Origin: Bdellovibrionales bacterium
GTDB taxonomy: Bacteria > Bdellovibrionota > Bdellovibrionia > Bdellovibrionales > UBA1609
Reading direction: 5' to 3'
NCBI GenBank assembly: GCA_027459485.1
Contig: DAIDIG010000001.1
Coordinates: forward strand, 383,989-447,988
DNA length: 64,000 nucleotides
Shown here: positions 27,467 to 35,272 of the stretch, piece by piece
How positions within the stretch are numbered: the first letter of the stretch is position 1
Layout: each line of letters starts with the position of its first letter
Position numbers and translations under genes: made by a program
The notes under the pieces: model-generated
Databases searched by the model: none
What the model was told of the DNA's origin: nothing
The model's input: only the letters and a program-made list of their open reading frames with translations

Positions 27467-27683
27467 TTTGTCGACGAAATTTAGTCCTGGCTTGCGTTTC
27501 GTCGGGCAAGCATCTTTTCTCATCGGTAAAAAGTCGAGCTGCTTGGTTGCGATTCACAACCTATGGTCAGGGTGCCTTCTAGGCTTACTCTTATTCAACA
27601 AATTATGTTTTCTAAAAGGCGGCGTTTGCGGCGTAAATCCTTAATTTCTTAAGAGATTTTGGCCGAAAAGGAGGGGATGTCGT

Positions 27684-28508
27684 GTGTACAACGAAACTCA
27701 TTCAAGCGCACTTTCGTCGACGCTTTCGAATATCGAAAAGCGGAACGGTCGTTTGTTGCCTTTTTGTTGGATGCATTTCGGATTTTTTGTTTTAGTTTTT
27801 GCAATCGCTGTCATCTCCGCATGCGCTACTTCGAATTTGAATTCGACCGCTCCCGTAAAGCACCAACCGAAAAATCGAAACGCGCTCCAAAGTGGTCGAC
27901 ATCAACCAAGCACCAATTTGTACGTACATTGGCACTCGCCAAAATTTGAGCGGATCGTCGATGGTCAACACGTTCGAGTCATACTCGAGGGCACCGCCGA
28001 CCCTGGCACAAAAATTAAAATTGCCCCCTATGCTGTTTCATTTGATTCGAAAATGCGGGCACACGATTTAACTCTCAAGCAAATGGCGCCAAGCTCAAAC
28101 GAGATCACGATTGGCCCCGACCATAATTTCAAAATATCTTTAACTTTGCCGCTTCAACACGTTGAAATTCCATTTGACGTTTCGATCGGTTCGCAAAAGC
28201 AGCAAAACATTATCACAATGCTTGTGAGTAAAAATCACGTCGTACAAGTTGGCGCAAAATCTGAGCCTTCTAAAATGCAATCGAGATGGGGTTTTGGTGT
28301 CGAAGCACGCTCCGTTGGATACACGCAAACTAGCAAAAGCAATCTTAGTGAGACAATGTTCGCCGCCGACCTCTCGTATCAACTGTTGCTATCAAAGCAA
28401 TGGACTTTTAGTGGTCATTCATTTTTCGATCTGGCGGGGAACACCCCGAATGGCACAGCGATGTTAAATGATAATCTTGTAGTAGTGTTTCCGCAGTCGT
28501 TGGAATGA
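27684..28508 (+). CDS. Lipoprotein with start of an outer-membrane barrel, probably truncated
   Basis: A 274-residue protein from a GTG preceded by AAGGAGG. A hydrophobic segment ending in a lipobox (VISAC, Cys about residue 47) follows an unusually long N-terminus. Residues about 85-195 are a beta-rich soluble region, and from about 205 (WGFGVEARSVGYTQT, then FAADLSYQLLLSKQW) the pattern alternates like the first strands of an outer-membrane barrel. The barrel stops after only a few strands and the last 15 residues do not fit, so a deletion or frameshift probably removed the rest. Confidence 0.55.
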   Translation: MYNETHSSALSSTLSNIEKRNGRLLPFCWMHFGFFVLVFAIAVISACATSNLNSTAPVKHQPKNRNALQSGRHQPSTNLYVHWHSPKFERIVDGQHVRVILEGTADPGTKIKIAPYAVSFDSKMRAHDLTLKQMAPSSNEITIGPDHNFKISLTLPLQHVEIPFDVSIGSQKQQNIITMLVSKNHVVQVGAKSEPSKMQSRWGFGVEARSVGYTQTSKSNLSETMFAADLSYQLLLSKQWTFSGHSFFDLAGNTPNGTAMLNDNLVVVFPQSLE

Positions 28509-28566
28509 TTGGAGTTTAGTTCGACCACTAAACGATTCGAAGCCATTTTTGCTAAGGAGGCGGCGA

Positions 28567-28830
28567 TTGCAAGTCATAGTGAAACGGGGCGCTAACGAAA
28601 ACTCAAGCCTCAAAAGTCTAATCGAGTTTTTAGCAAAATCTGACGGCATAAAAAACTTTTTTGCTGCCTCAGAAGTGCAAACGATACTCACGAAAACAAT
28701 GCCCGAAGTGTTAACGCTTGAGCTAAAAAAGAGGCAACTTGACCGCTGGATTGAGTACTGGAATGAATACAAGGTGAGAAGGGGAGATTATGCGAAAATT
28801 TATGCGGGCACGCGGATTTTCTCTAGTTGA
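28567..28830 (+). CDS. Small hypothetical protein upstream of a prepilin gene
   Basis: An 87-residue helical, charged protein with no signal peptide. The TTG at 28567 has a strong AAGGAGG seven bases upstream, which supports translation. The 3' end overlaps the prepilin gene by 41 bases, suggesting coupling. No family recognised. The upstream part may be missing, as the neighbouring gene looks truncated. Confidence 0.5.
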   Translation: MQVIVKRGANENSSLKSLIEFLAKSDGIKNFFAASEVQTILTKTMPEVLTLELKKRQLDRWIEYWNEYKVRRGDYAKIYAGTRIFSS

Positions 28831-29692
28831 GATTCTAGTTGCGCTAGCTGTGATGGCCATCGGCATTCTGGCACTCACGAATTATATATCGTTGATTTCG
28901 AACCAGCAGCGACTTCTAATGCAGAAATCAGAAGCGATTGCGATTGATACAAGCTTAACGAATATCATAAATTCGGCCAACCAACACTGCAGCGGTAACA
29001 TTAAAGCTGCCAACATAAGCTTTCCGACAGGGCACCCTCCTACGGCGCCCGTAAACGTTGCATGCCCAACGTGCACAGTCACAGTTTTCAATTACTATAA
29101 TACATCGGGAGCAATCGTCGGCCCCGCAGTGCCGATGGGTCCGCAACCGGACGGTAGCGGGCTTGATGTTGAAAGCATACAGCTAGAAAACATACAGTAC
29201 ATTAGCGCAACTGAATATAGCGGGGACTTGTACATCAACTATGGAGGACCGCCCCCAGCTCCGCCCTCAGCTAAAGTTGCATCCGTTATACTGCTAGCAT
29301 CAACTTCAGGTGGTTCAGATACGCTCCAGTCGTGCAACACTTCGGCCCCGTGCCCGGCCGGCTTCACTCTAGTTGGTACTTCAGGCACTCCGGGTGCATT
29401 TTGTATCAGCAACGACAGTGCACAGGCGCCACTTTTTACGGCTGTGGCAAACTGTGCCGCACAAAATACCCATTTGTGTACGGCCAACGAATGGTTGGCT
29501 GCTTGTGACACTATCTCTGGATTTGATTATTCGCACCAGCAGTGGGTTGCTCCGATCTATACAGGATGTGGTTCCCCTGGATGTTTTGATACGGCCGGAG
29601 GCGGCGGTGGTTACACGTGTGCCATAGGTGCAACTGGCGGTGCCGGCTTCAACACAGCGGATTGGTATAGGTGTTGTGTCCCAGAACAATAA
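28790..29692 (+). CDS. PilV-like prepilin with Cys-rich C-terminal module
   Basis: A 300-residue type IV prepilin-like protein. The class III leader (MRKFMRARG) is followed by the cleavage motif G/FSLVE with Glu at mature position 5 and a hydrophobic helix ILVALAVMAIGILALTNYI, which is processed and N-methylated by the prepilin peptidase in this family. The rest is a large extracellular region with many Cys, ending with HLCTANEWLAAC and WYRCCVPEQ. A similar YxCCxP ending occurs before the S74 domain of the reverse-strand prepilin gene near 35.5 kb. Probably a minor pilin or pilus-tip adhesin. Confidence 0.85.
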   Translation: MRKFMRARGFSLVEILVALAVMAIGILALTNYISLISNQQRLLMQKSEAIAIDTSLTNIINSANQHCSGNIKAANISFPTGHPPTAPVNVACPTCTVTVFNYYNTSGAIVGPAVPMGPQPDGSGLDVESIQLENIQYISATEYSGDLYINYGGPPPAPPSAKVASVILLASTSGGSDTLQSCNTSAPCPAGFTLVGTSGTPGAFCISNDSAQAPLFTAVANCAAQNTHLCTANEWLAACDTISGFDYSHQQWVAPIYTGCGSPGCFDTAGGGGGYTCAIGATGGAGFNTADWYRCCVPEQ

Positions 29693-29706
29693 TTTGAATC
29701 TCGTGC

Positions 29707-29790
29707 TCAGTCATTATTCATGTTGATATAACTGCCCGGCGACCAATTGAACACTGCTGCTCGCCGACTGGTCAGGCGTGAAGGTCAATT
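29707..29790 (-). pseudogene. Remnant of a paralogue of the exported gene at 40959-41810
   Basis: Read on the reverse strand, the last codons give NWSPGSYINMNND followed by TGA. The intact gene at 40959 ends NWSPVGFSDLNNN followed by TGA. Upstream, FTPD in one frame and AAVFNWSP in another match FNPEP and AAVLNWSP of the intact gene, so a frameshift has occurred. Similarity continues about ten bases past the stop (CTC-GCTCAG-T-ATTATTCA) and fades beyond about 29790. Only the 3' end survives. Confidence 0.65.
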
Positions 29791-29879
29791 CGTAATTAAG
29801 AGGTAGGGGCTTGCTAGACTGAGGGCCGATACTAACAGGTCATAATTTTTTGTGTCTAACAAGCCGAAAAGTTAGTGAT

Positions 29880-31601
29880 ATGTCTGCCCATTTCAAATTT
29901 GCCACCGGCCTCGTCATTTGCGTTGCCGTACTAACGACTGTGCAGACTCGCGCCTCGAATTCGGCGCTGTCAGAGGCCGGCACTGCGGGGCAGATCTGCA
30001 CTAACTGTTTGAGTTCAACAGGCTCAGACCAAGGTGCGCCACTCAGTTCACGCAATTTAAAAATGATAAAAATCACGGTGAAAGCACTGCGCTCAGACAT
30101 CACCGCAAAGAATGAATGTTTGCAAATCGTGAATTCTAGAGAGTGTCAAAATCTTTACGCAAAGATCACAAAAGCCGGTCACCAGCTCAATCAATTTAAG
30201 CGGGATTGCAGTGACACTCAATATGACAGAAACCAAATTGCTCAAGCTCTAGCCACAATCTTTCTAGGAGCAAACAACTCCGTCAGCAAAAAACTTCATG
30301 AAGAGGACGTTGGTTTCGTCAAGGGGGTCGGGAAGAGTGTTTACAACGGTGTCAAATCTTCTTTCGAATGGGCTGGCAAATCGATTGGTCAGACCGCCGG
30401 ATGGATTGTGACAAATCACGAATGTAATGCGCACATTCAGTCTAAAAAAATTCTTTACGAGTCACTAAATGCCGATTTGCCAAAGGGATATAAACTCACA
30501 CATGTAACCGACCAAGCTCTCAATAATTATAGTTGTAACAATATTAAAGAAGCATATCGAATGAATATGATCAGTTGGCGTGCGCACAATGGCGTGTATA
30601 AGTCGACTGACCCAACCGCCGTCGACGAAGAGATACAGGGGATTGCGCGAGGTATGCTTGCGCTCACAGAGAAGAATTTAAAGAAATTTCGTATTCAATA
30701 CGAATGCTACAATTCGAAAAAGCAAGGCGAGTTGATCGGTGCCGCGTTTGGCACTATCGCACTCAACGTCGCGCCTGGAGGTGATGCTGCAGAAGCCGCC
30801 GAACTAGCTTATGACGCAAGAAAAATCGGCAAAATTGCGGGTCTTGGCAAGGAGCTTGACGATGCTACGCCGCTGGTCACAGCCGATAACCCCCAGTTTA
30901 GGGCCATATATGCAAAGGCGCCAGCGGCCAAAATAGAGATCGATAGACTGGCCGATAAAGTTGCAGCGGAAAATAGTGGTACGGCAGCCAAAGTGCGATT
31001 GAAGGATGAGGATCGGGCTCTTAAGAAAATTAATAACAATTACAGTGGCAAAATTAGCCGTTTGAAGGATGTGGCACGCAATACTGTGGTCGTACCGAAA
31101 GATAGGATTCAATCGGCTATCGATGCGATAGAGGCGGTTTATCCGGACGCCAAAATTAACGTCGTCACTTCTAAATCAAACCCGCGAGGGTGGAGCATGG
31201 TGAATGCTACTATTCCCACAAAAGCAGGGATACCGGCTGAGATTCAGATTAACTCCCCTGAAATGATTTATGCGGGATTCAAAGAGTCTGAAGCTCGATC
31301 GATTCTTGGAGATTCCACTTACAATGCGATCGAAAAGAGGGTCGGTATGCGCGGTGGTCTTTCTCATATTCTCTATGAACAGGTACGCACTCTCCCGGAT
31401 GCAAACCCTCGCAAGACGGAAGTTGAAGATCTCTGCCGCCAATATCATGATATTGTCCGGCAAGGAGCATCGGGAATGTCCCGATCAGCTCAAAAAACAA
31501 TGATCAAAAATTTCGATACGAGCCTAGCTAAATACATTCGGACTTATGACTCTGGAGATAGACAACTCATGAATATGGGGGCACCGCTGCCCGGGCACTA
31601 A
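29880..31601 (+). CDS. Exported protein with C-terminal RelA/SpoT-synthetase-like domain
   Basis: A 573-residue protein with a Sec signal peptide (FATGLVICVAVLTTVQTRAS). Residues about 25-340 are a helical, Cys-containing region without recognised family. Residues about 370-515 fit the RelA/SpoT nucleotidyltransferase fold as found in ToxSAS and phage-type toxins: RLKDVARNTVVVP (RD-type strand), RGWSMVNATI (in place of GYRSLH), AEIQINSPEM (EIQ motif) and SHILYEQVR. Cytoplasmic relatives make alarmones or pyrophosphorylate tRNA. Export of such a domain suggests a toxin aimed at another cell. ATG 29880 is preferred over TTG 29850. The gene converges on the HD-like gene three bases away. Confidence 0.75.
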   Translation: MSAHFKFATGLVICVAVLTTVQTRASNSALSEAGTAGQICTNCLSSTGSDQGAPLSSRNLKMIKITVKALRSDITAKNECLQIVNSRECQNLYAKITKAGHQLNQFKRDCSDTQYDRNQIAQALATIFLGANNSVSKKLHEEDVGFVKGVGKSVYNGVKSSFEWAGKSIGQTAGWIVTNHECNAHIQSKKILYESLNADLPKGYKLTHVTDQALNNYSCNNIKEAYRMNMISWRAHNGVYKSTDPTAVDEEIQGIARGMLALTEKNLKKFRIQYECYNSKKQGELIGAAFGTIALNVAPGGDAAEAAELAYDARKIGKIAGLGKELDDATPLVTADNPQFRAIYAKAPAAKIEIDRLADKVAAENSGTAAKVRLKDEDRALKKINNNYSGKISRLKDVARNTVVVPKDRIQSAIDAIEAVYPDAKINVVTSKSNPRGWSMVNATIPTKAGIPAEIQINSPEMIYAGFKESEARSILGDSTYNAIEKRVGMRGGLSHILYEQVRTLPDANPRKTEVEDLCRQYHDIVRQGASGMSRSAQKTMIKNFDTSLAKYIRTYDSGDRQLMNMGAPLPGH

Positions 31602-31604
31602 GAG

Positions 31605-32387
31605 TTACGGGCTATCGTAATCAGCTTTGCTAATTAACTTACCGGCCATACGTGCATCGTCGAAAAGCTTGGACGAGCTTGAGGTTTCAGTTTCGGGCTC
31701 ACCATAAAACTTGCGAAAAATTTTGCCGCTATTAAAGACGTAATGAAACTTCACATCCTCAAATGGATAATCGATATAGACATCACCTAACCGAAACGCT
31801 GCTGTCGGCACATTGTGCTCGCAAAGGTCCGTCAAATACCTCCATAGATGATCGCCATTTTCGCCGCTGAGCAGTTTTACTTTCTTGGTCGACGCAAATA
31901 CCTTGCGATATTCACGTAACGCTTTCGTTTTCCCTTCAGAAACGGCTACAATAGCATCTTCGACATCGACTGCGGTTTTGGCGACTTCGATAATTGCGGC
32001 GTCAGGGTTTGAGTTCGAAAGCTGTGGCAATGCACGATTAAGAGGTTCTGTACCGGCGTCATGTAACTCGGCAAGAATTTTCGAAACTTTGGCGCCATAT
32101 CGGTTTTGAATCACGTCGTTTGAAGAGTCACTGTTTAGGGCGGCAGCAATCAAGAGCGTGCGATTTTTAAAACCGAAGCGAGATAATGTCTCTACAACTC
32201 GTCGAGCGCGCTCGGAGCTGGTGGAATTCAAAGATTCAATTGTCACTCTCACGACCGGATCCAAACTTTGCATAAATGGCGCTTTCCCCGACAATACTCT
32301 ATTGCAACTGACCTGGGTTGCCCAACTAGATTGCTGAAAGGCCACAATGCCTAGTGCGATAGCTAGTAAAAAAATGAACCTTCGCAT
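31605..32387 (-). CDS. Exported protein resembling a degenerate RelA/SpoT HD hydrolase
   Basis: A 260-residue protein with a signal peptide (FIFLLAIALGIVAFQQSSWA). Residues 61-110 align by eye with the first helices of RelA/SpoT HD domains: ARRVVETLSRFGF, LLIAAALNSDSSN and RYGAKVSKILAEL match the family pattern of AALLHDVIEDT and FGxxVAELV. The catalytic HD pair is replaced by Asn-Ser (85-86), and the later ADR motif is not evident around residues 130-145, so catalysis is unlikely. It converges on the RelA/SpoT-like toxin gene. A cognate inhibitor or immunity role is inference only. Confidence 0.6.
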   Translation of the reverse strand: MRRFIFLLAIALGIVAFQQSSWATQVSCNRVLSGKAPFMQSLDPVVRVTIESLNSTSSERARRVVETLSRFGFKNRTLLIAAALNSDSSNDVIQNRYGAKVSKILAELHDAGTEPLNRALPQLSNSNPDAAIIEVAKTAVDVEDAIVAVSEGKTKALREYRKVFASTKKVKLLSGENGDHLWRYLTDLCEHNVPTAAFRLGDVYIDYPFEDVKFHYVFNSGKIFRKFYGEPETETSSSSKLFDDARMAGKLISKADYDSP

Positions 32388-32515
32388 GACAGGTCTAGCG
32401 TTGCAATCTGTGCGCCAATATAAGACTGAAAATTTAATGATTATATCGGGTTAGGCCTTTGTTGAGGGGGGCAGATGACGTTTTTGGCCAATCGAGTGTC
32501 ACAAAGAGGCCACCT

Positions 32516-32600
32516 CGAAAAGGACGGCTCAAGGTGGCGACTTATTCAGAAGGCGGAGCTCGGCACCAGAAGCCGAGCCACCGTTCGTGCCAAAAACTTG
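32516..32600 (+). pseudogene. DUF4160 gene fragment
   Basis: Translated from 32522 it reads GRLKVATYSEGGARH, against GRLKVAIYSEGGAKH in the intact DUF4160 protein encoded at 26608. The DNA is also close (AAGGTGGCGA, then TTATTCAGA, then GGCGG in both). No start codon or partner gene is present and similarity ends after about 25 codons. It is a remnant of a second copy of the module. Confidence 0.7.
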
Positions 32601-32649
32601 ATCTGTGCACCGAGATGAATTAAGTTGCCGCCAAACAAGGGGGAATCGA

Positions 32650-33024
32650 ATGTCGGCAAAAATCTTAGCGGCCGTAATTCTATGCGCTGGTTCGCTGACT
32701 TGGGCGACGCAGTCTTCGATCGTTTCATGTGTGTCCGCCGAGGGTGGCGCTCAGGCAAATTCAACTCTAAACGTTTTGGTTGATGAGTCGAGTGGTCAAC
32801 TGTCGATCGAGTTGAATCGATCTTCAGGTAAAGCGGCAGAGCGGTACAATGTGACGTGTTCAAACTGCGCAAGTGATAATAGTGCGAGCTACCTCGAATA
32901 TTCGGGTGCGGGAGTACGATTGACTGTGTTGCGAACCGACGCATCTCCCGGCGGTTGGCTCAAATCTTATTTTGAAAGCGCTGCCGGCAACATGCGTTTA
33001 TCATGCAAGCTGATTGAAAACTAA
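32650..33024 (+). CDS. Small exported hypothetical protein
   Basis: A 124-residue protein with a signal peptide (KILAAVILCAGSLTWA) and a mature region containing four Cys (SCVSAEG, TCSNCAS, LSCKLIEN), probably disulfide-bonded in the periplasm or outside. The ATG at 32650 follows AAGGGGGA at good spacing. No family recognised. It is divergent from the HD-like gene, separated by a region that holds the DUF4160 fragment. Confidence 0.7.
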   Translation: MSAKILAAVILCAGSLTWATQSSIVSCVSAEGGAQANSTLNVLVDESSGQLSIELNRSSGKAAERYNVTCSNCASDNSASYLEYSGAGVRLTVLRTDASPGGWLKSYFESAAGNMRLSCKLIEN

Positions 33025-33088
33025 ATTGTGCATGAATTTTTGATTGGCTCCCAATTCGATAGGGCAGTTTTTCTGTAGTAACGGAAAG

Positions 33089-35263
33089 TCATGGATTAAC
33101 TGTACCGCCGTAGAGCGATCCCGTGCCGACGACAGTGCCGTTGACAGTAAGCGTGCCACCGCCTTTGGTGATCGTGCCACCGTTTAACGTCAAATTGACT
33201 ACGGTTAAAGCGTACCCAGCCATATCCCAAGATGCAGTGGCCGCGCTGAGCGTGAGGCCGCTGGATGCTCCCGAATTCATCGCAGTACTTTGCGTGATCG
33301 CCGCAGCCGTATTCGAGTCGGTCACGCCACCCGAAGGCCATGTGGCCGAGCCGCTCACTGTTTGGGCCGAGGTGCCGTCGAGGTTAATGGCGGTCGTGCC
33401 GGCGGCGTTGCCGGTGAAGGTGACATTGCCGGTAACGTCTAAAACATGACCGTCAATGGAGTTCGTGTTCGTGCCTGCAATAGTTAAATTGCCATTGACA
33501 GTAAGGTTTGCATTAAGAGTTATGTATTGCGAAGTCAGATAATCAAATGTGAGATTATTGAACGCAAGAGAACCGGGTGTAATCGAATAGAAATTATAAT
33601 TTTGGATATCGAATGTGACGCCATAGCCGTTGAGGTTAACCGTACCTGCCGTATAGGTCCAACTGCCCATTACAGTAAGTGCGCTTGCGACTGAAACCGT
33701 CCCCGCACTGTCGAAGTTAATTGATGGTATGCTACCGCCGGTTTGAGTAACAGTTTGGGTGCCTGAGCCGTCAAGCACAATTTTGGCGTAGCCGTTAGCA
33801 TTGTTACCGCCGCTTACAGTCAGATTGCCTGCGACATCCATTGTGGCGTTATAGGTCCCGCTGGCGATTGTGAGATCGCCGCTCACAGTAATCGGATTAG
33901 CCGTCGCTGACAAAGTGCCAGTCGCTGAGAGAGTTAAATTAGTAAATGCAATTGCATTTGATACATTGTAGTTGGCGGCGCTTTTAAATGTAATACCGTT
34001 GCCATTGAGATTCACTGTGCCTGCCGTGTAGTACCAGCTCCCAGTCACGGTCAGGGGGTTTAGAATCGAAACAGTTCCTGTTGAGTCAAATTTAACAGTG
34101 CCGATTTCGCCACTTGCGGTACTCGAAATAGTTTGAGTACCCGAACCATCAAATACCCAGGTCGCCATATTCCACGGGTCGGTTCCGCCATAATTAGTTA
34201 ATGTCACGTTGCCTGAGATATCCAAAGTGCCGCCGTTTACGGTCCAACCTGACGTGGAATTGGTAGTGACATTACCCGCAATAATCATTGGGTTGGCACC
34301 AGCGATCCAGGCGTCGCCGCCGCCGCCAAATTCCACGTTATTGTATGTTACCGTGCTAGGAGAAATGTCATAATTGCCGCCGCCGACGTCAAAATAAAGA
34401 GTGCTACCGGCCATGTTGACGGTCGCGCCGCTATATACATACCAACCTTCATTGGCACCACCGCCTGTTAGCGTAATAGTTTGGGCGCCAGCCGTAAATG
34501 TGCCGCCTGCAAAGACAGAGTGATATATGGATAGGCCAGCGGTTGAACCGATGAACGTCCCAGCTAACTCGACAAAACCATAGAGAGAATTTTGGGTGCC
34601 AAGCGCGACCGTGTAACCGCTACCTTGCGTGATTGTTCCGGCGTAAGTGCTGGCCATGCGAATGCCAGCGACCGAAATATTTGCATTAATCGTAGGCGAA
34701 CAATTGCTTGTGCAAGTTCCATCAAACAAAGCCACGTTCCATGACCCGGGGGCTACACCACCAGACCAATTAGCCGCAGTTGTCCAGTTGGCGTCGGCAC
34801 CTGCGCCCGTCCAGACGAAATTATTCGTGTTTACGGTTTCGGTTTGTGTCGCACCTACGTAGCCAGTCGCCGAAACTGTAAGAGTGGGTGATGATACGGA
34901 TGTGTCGACAAAATAAACGGTGTTGGATGTAGCCGTCGTGGCAATCAACGTCGTTGTGGTTGTTTGTGAGCACATAGGATCAGAGTAAAATGTCACTCCG
35001 GCGGGGCCCGAAAGATTCACTGTGACAGTAGAGGATGGCTTAACAACCGTCCCCGGCACTGTGGTTGTCTCAATTGTAAACGCACCGGAGCATAGCCCCT
35101 CGGCAATCGATTGCGTCGCCGTCGTGATGACAAGTGTGGGTGTGTGCCGCTTCCAAAACGCCGGGGTGAGCCACTGCGCGTGGGCGATTGGTGCTACGCA
35201 CGTGGCAACTACGCTCGCGACGATGCAGATTACAACAGCTGCAGTGAAGGGCAGGTGTTTCAT
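33089..35263 (-). CDS. Large exported repeat adhesin, beta-helix-like
   Basis: A 724-residue protein with a signal peptide ending AHAQ near residue 29. An Ig-like region follows (about 40-150), then a WTGAGADANWTTAANW segment typical of autotransporter or adhesin passenger starts. The rest is Thr/Gly/Asn-rich with short strands. Two long repeats share DGSGTQT, then TGSWYYTAGTVNLNG / MGSWTYTAGTVNLNG and GxGxTF (encoded near 34160-33980 and 33785-33610), with a third weaker copy. There is no autotransporter barrel. It is the last gene of the prepilin operon, nine bases after the S74 prepilin gene, so it may be displayed with the pilus-like proteins. Confidence 0.75.
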   Translation of the reverse strand: MKHLPFTAAVVICIVASVVATCVAPIAHAQWLTPAFWKRHTPTLVITTATQSIAEGLCSGAFTIETTTVPGTVVKPSSTVTVNLSGPAGVTFYSDPMCSQTTTTTLIATTATSNTVYFVDTSVSSPTLTVSATGYVGATQTETVNTNNFVWTGAGADANWTTAANWSGGVAPGSWNVALFDGTCTSNCSPTINANISVAGIRMASTYAGTITQGSGYTVALGTQNSLYGFVELAGTFIGSTAGLSIYHSVFAGGTFTAGAQTITLTGGGANEGWYVYSGATVNMAGSTLYFDVGGGNYDISPSTVTYNNVEFGGGGDAWIAGANPMIIAGNVTTNSTSGWTVNGGTLDISGNVTLTNYGGTDPWNMATWVFDGSGTQTISSTASGEIGTVKFDSTGTVSILNPLTVTGSWYYTAGTVNLNGNGITFKSAANYNVSNAIAFTNLTLSATGTLSATANPITVSGDLTIASGTYNATMDVAGNLTVSGGNNANGYAKIVLDGSGTQTVTQTGGSIPSINFDSAGTVSVASALTVMGSWTYTAGTVNLNGYGVTFDIQNYNFYSITPGSLAFNNLTFDYLTSQYITLNANLTVNGNLTIAGTNTNSIDGHVLDVTGNVTFTGNAAGTTAINLDGTSAQTVSGSATWPSGGVTDSNTAAAITQSTAMNSGASSGLTLSAATASWDMAGYALTVVNLTLNGGTITKGGGTLTVNGTVVGTGSLYGGTVNP

Positions 35264-35272
35264 CGTTAGTAG

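Larger units (their letters stand above)
27113..27683. other. Gene-poor 570-base stretch
   Basis: No convincing intact gene. It contains the tail of the doubtful reverse ORF, an 11-base copy of the tRNA-Ser 3' end at 27298-27308, a perfect palindrome and an iteron array listed separately. Forward frames here (such as 27385-27582) are low in complexity and lack RBS or family similarity. Confidence 0.6.

Noticed and set aside
27385-27644. Forward frames with repeated Leu/Phe/Ser
   Set aside because: They arise from the TGCTTCT iterons, lack an RBS and have no family similarity.
32546-32944. 132-codon reverse frame across the small exported gene
   Set aside because: The forward frame has RBS, signal peptide and Cys pattern; the reverse frame has none.
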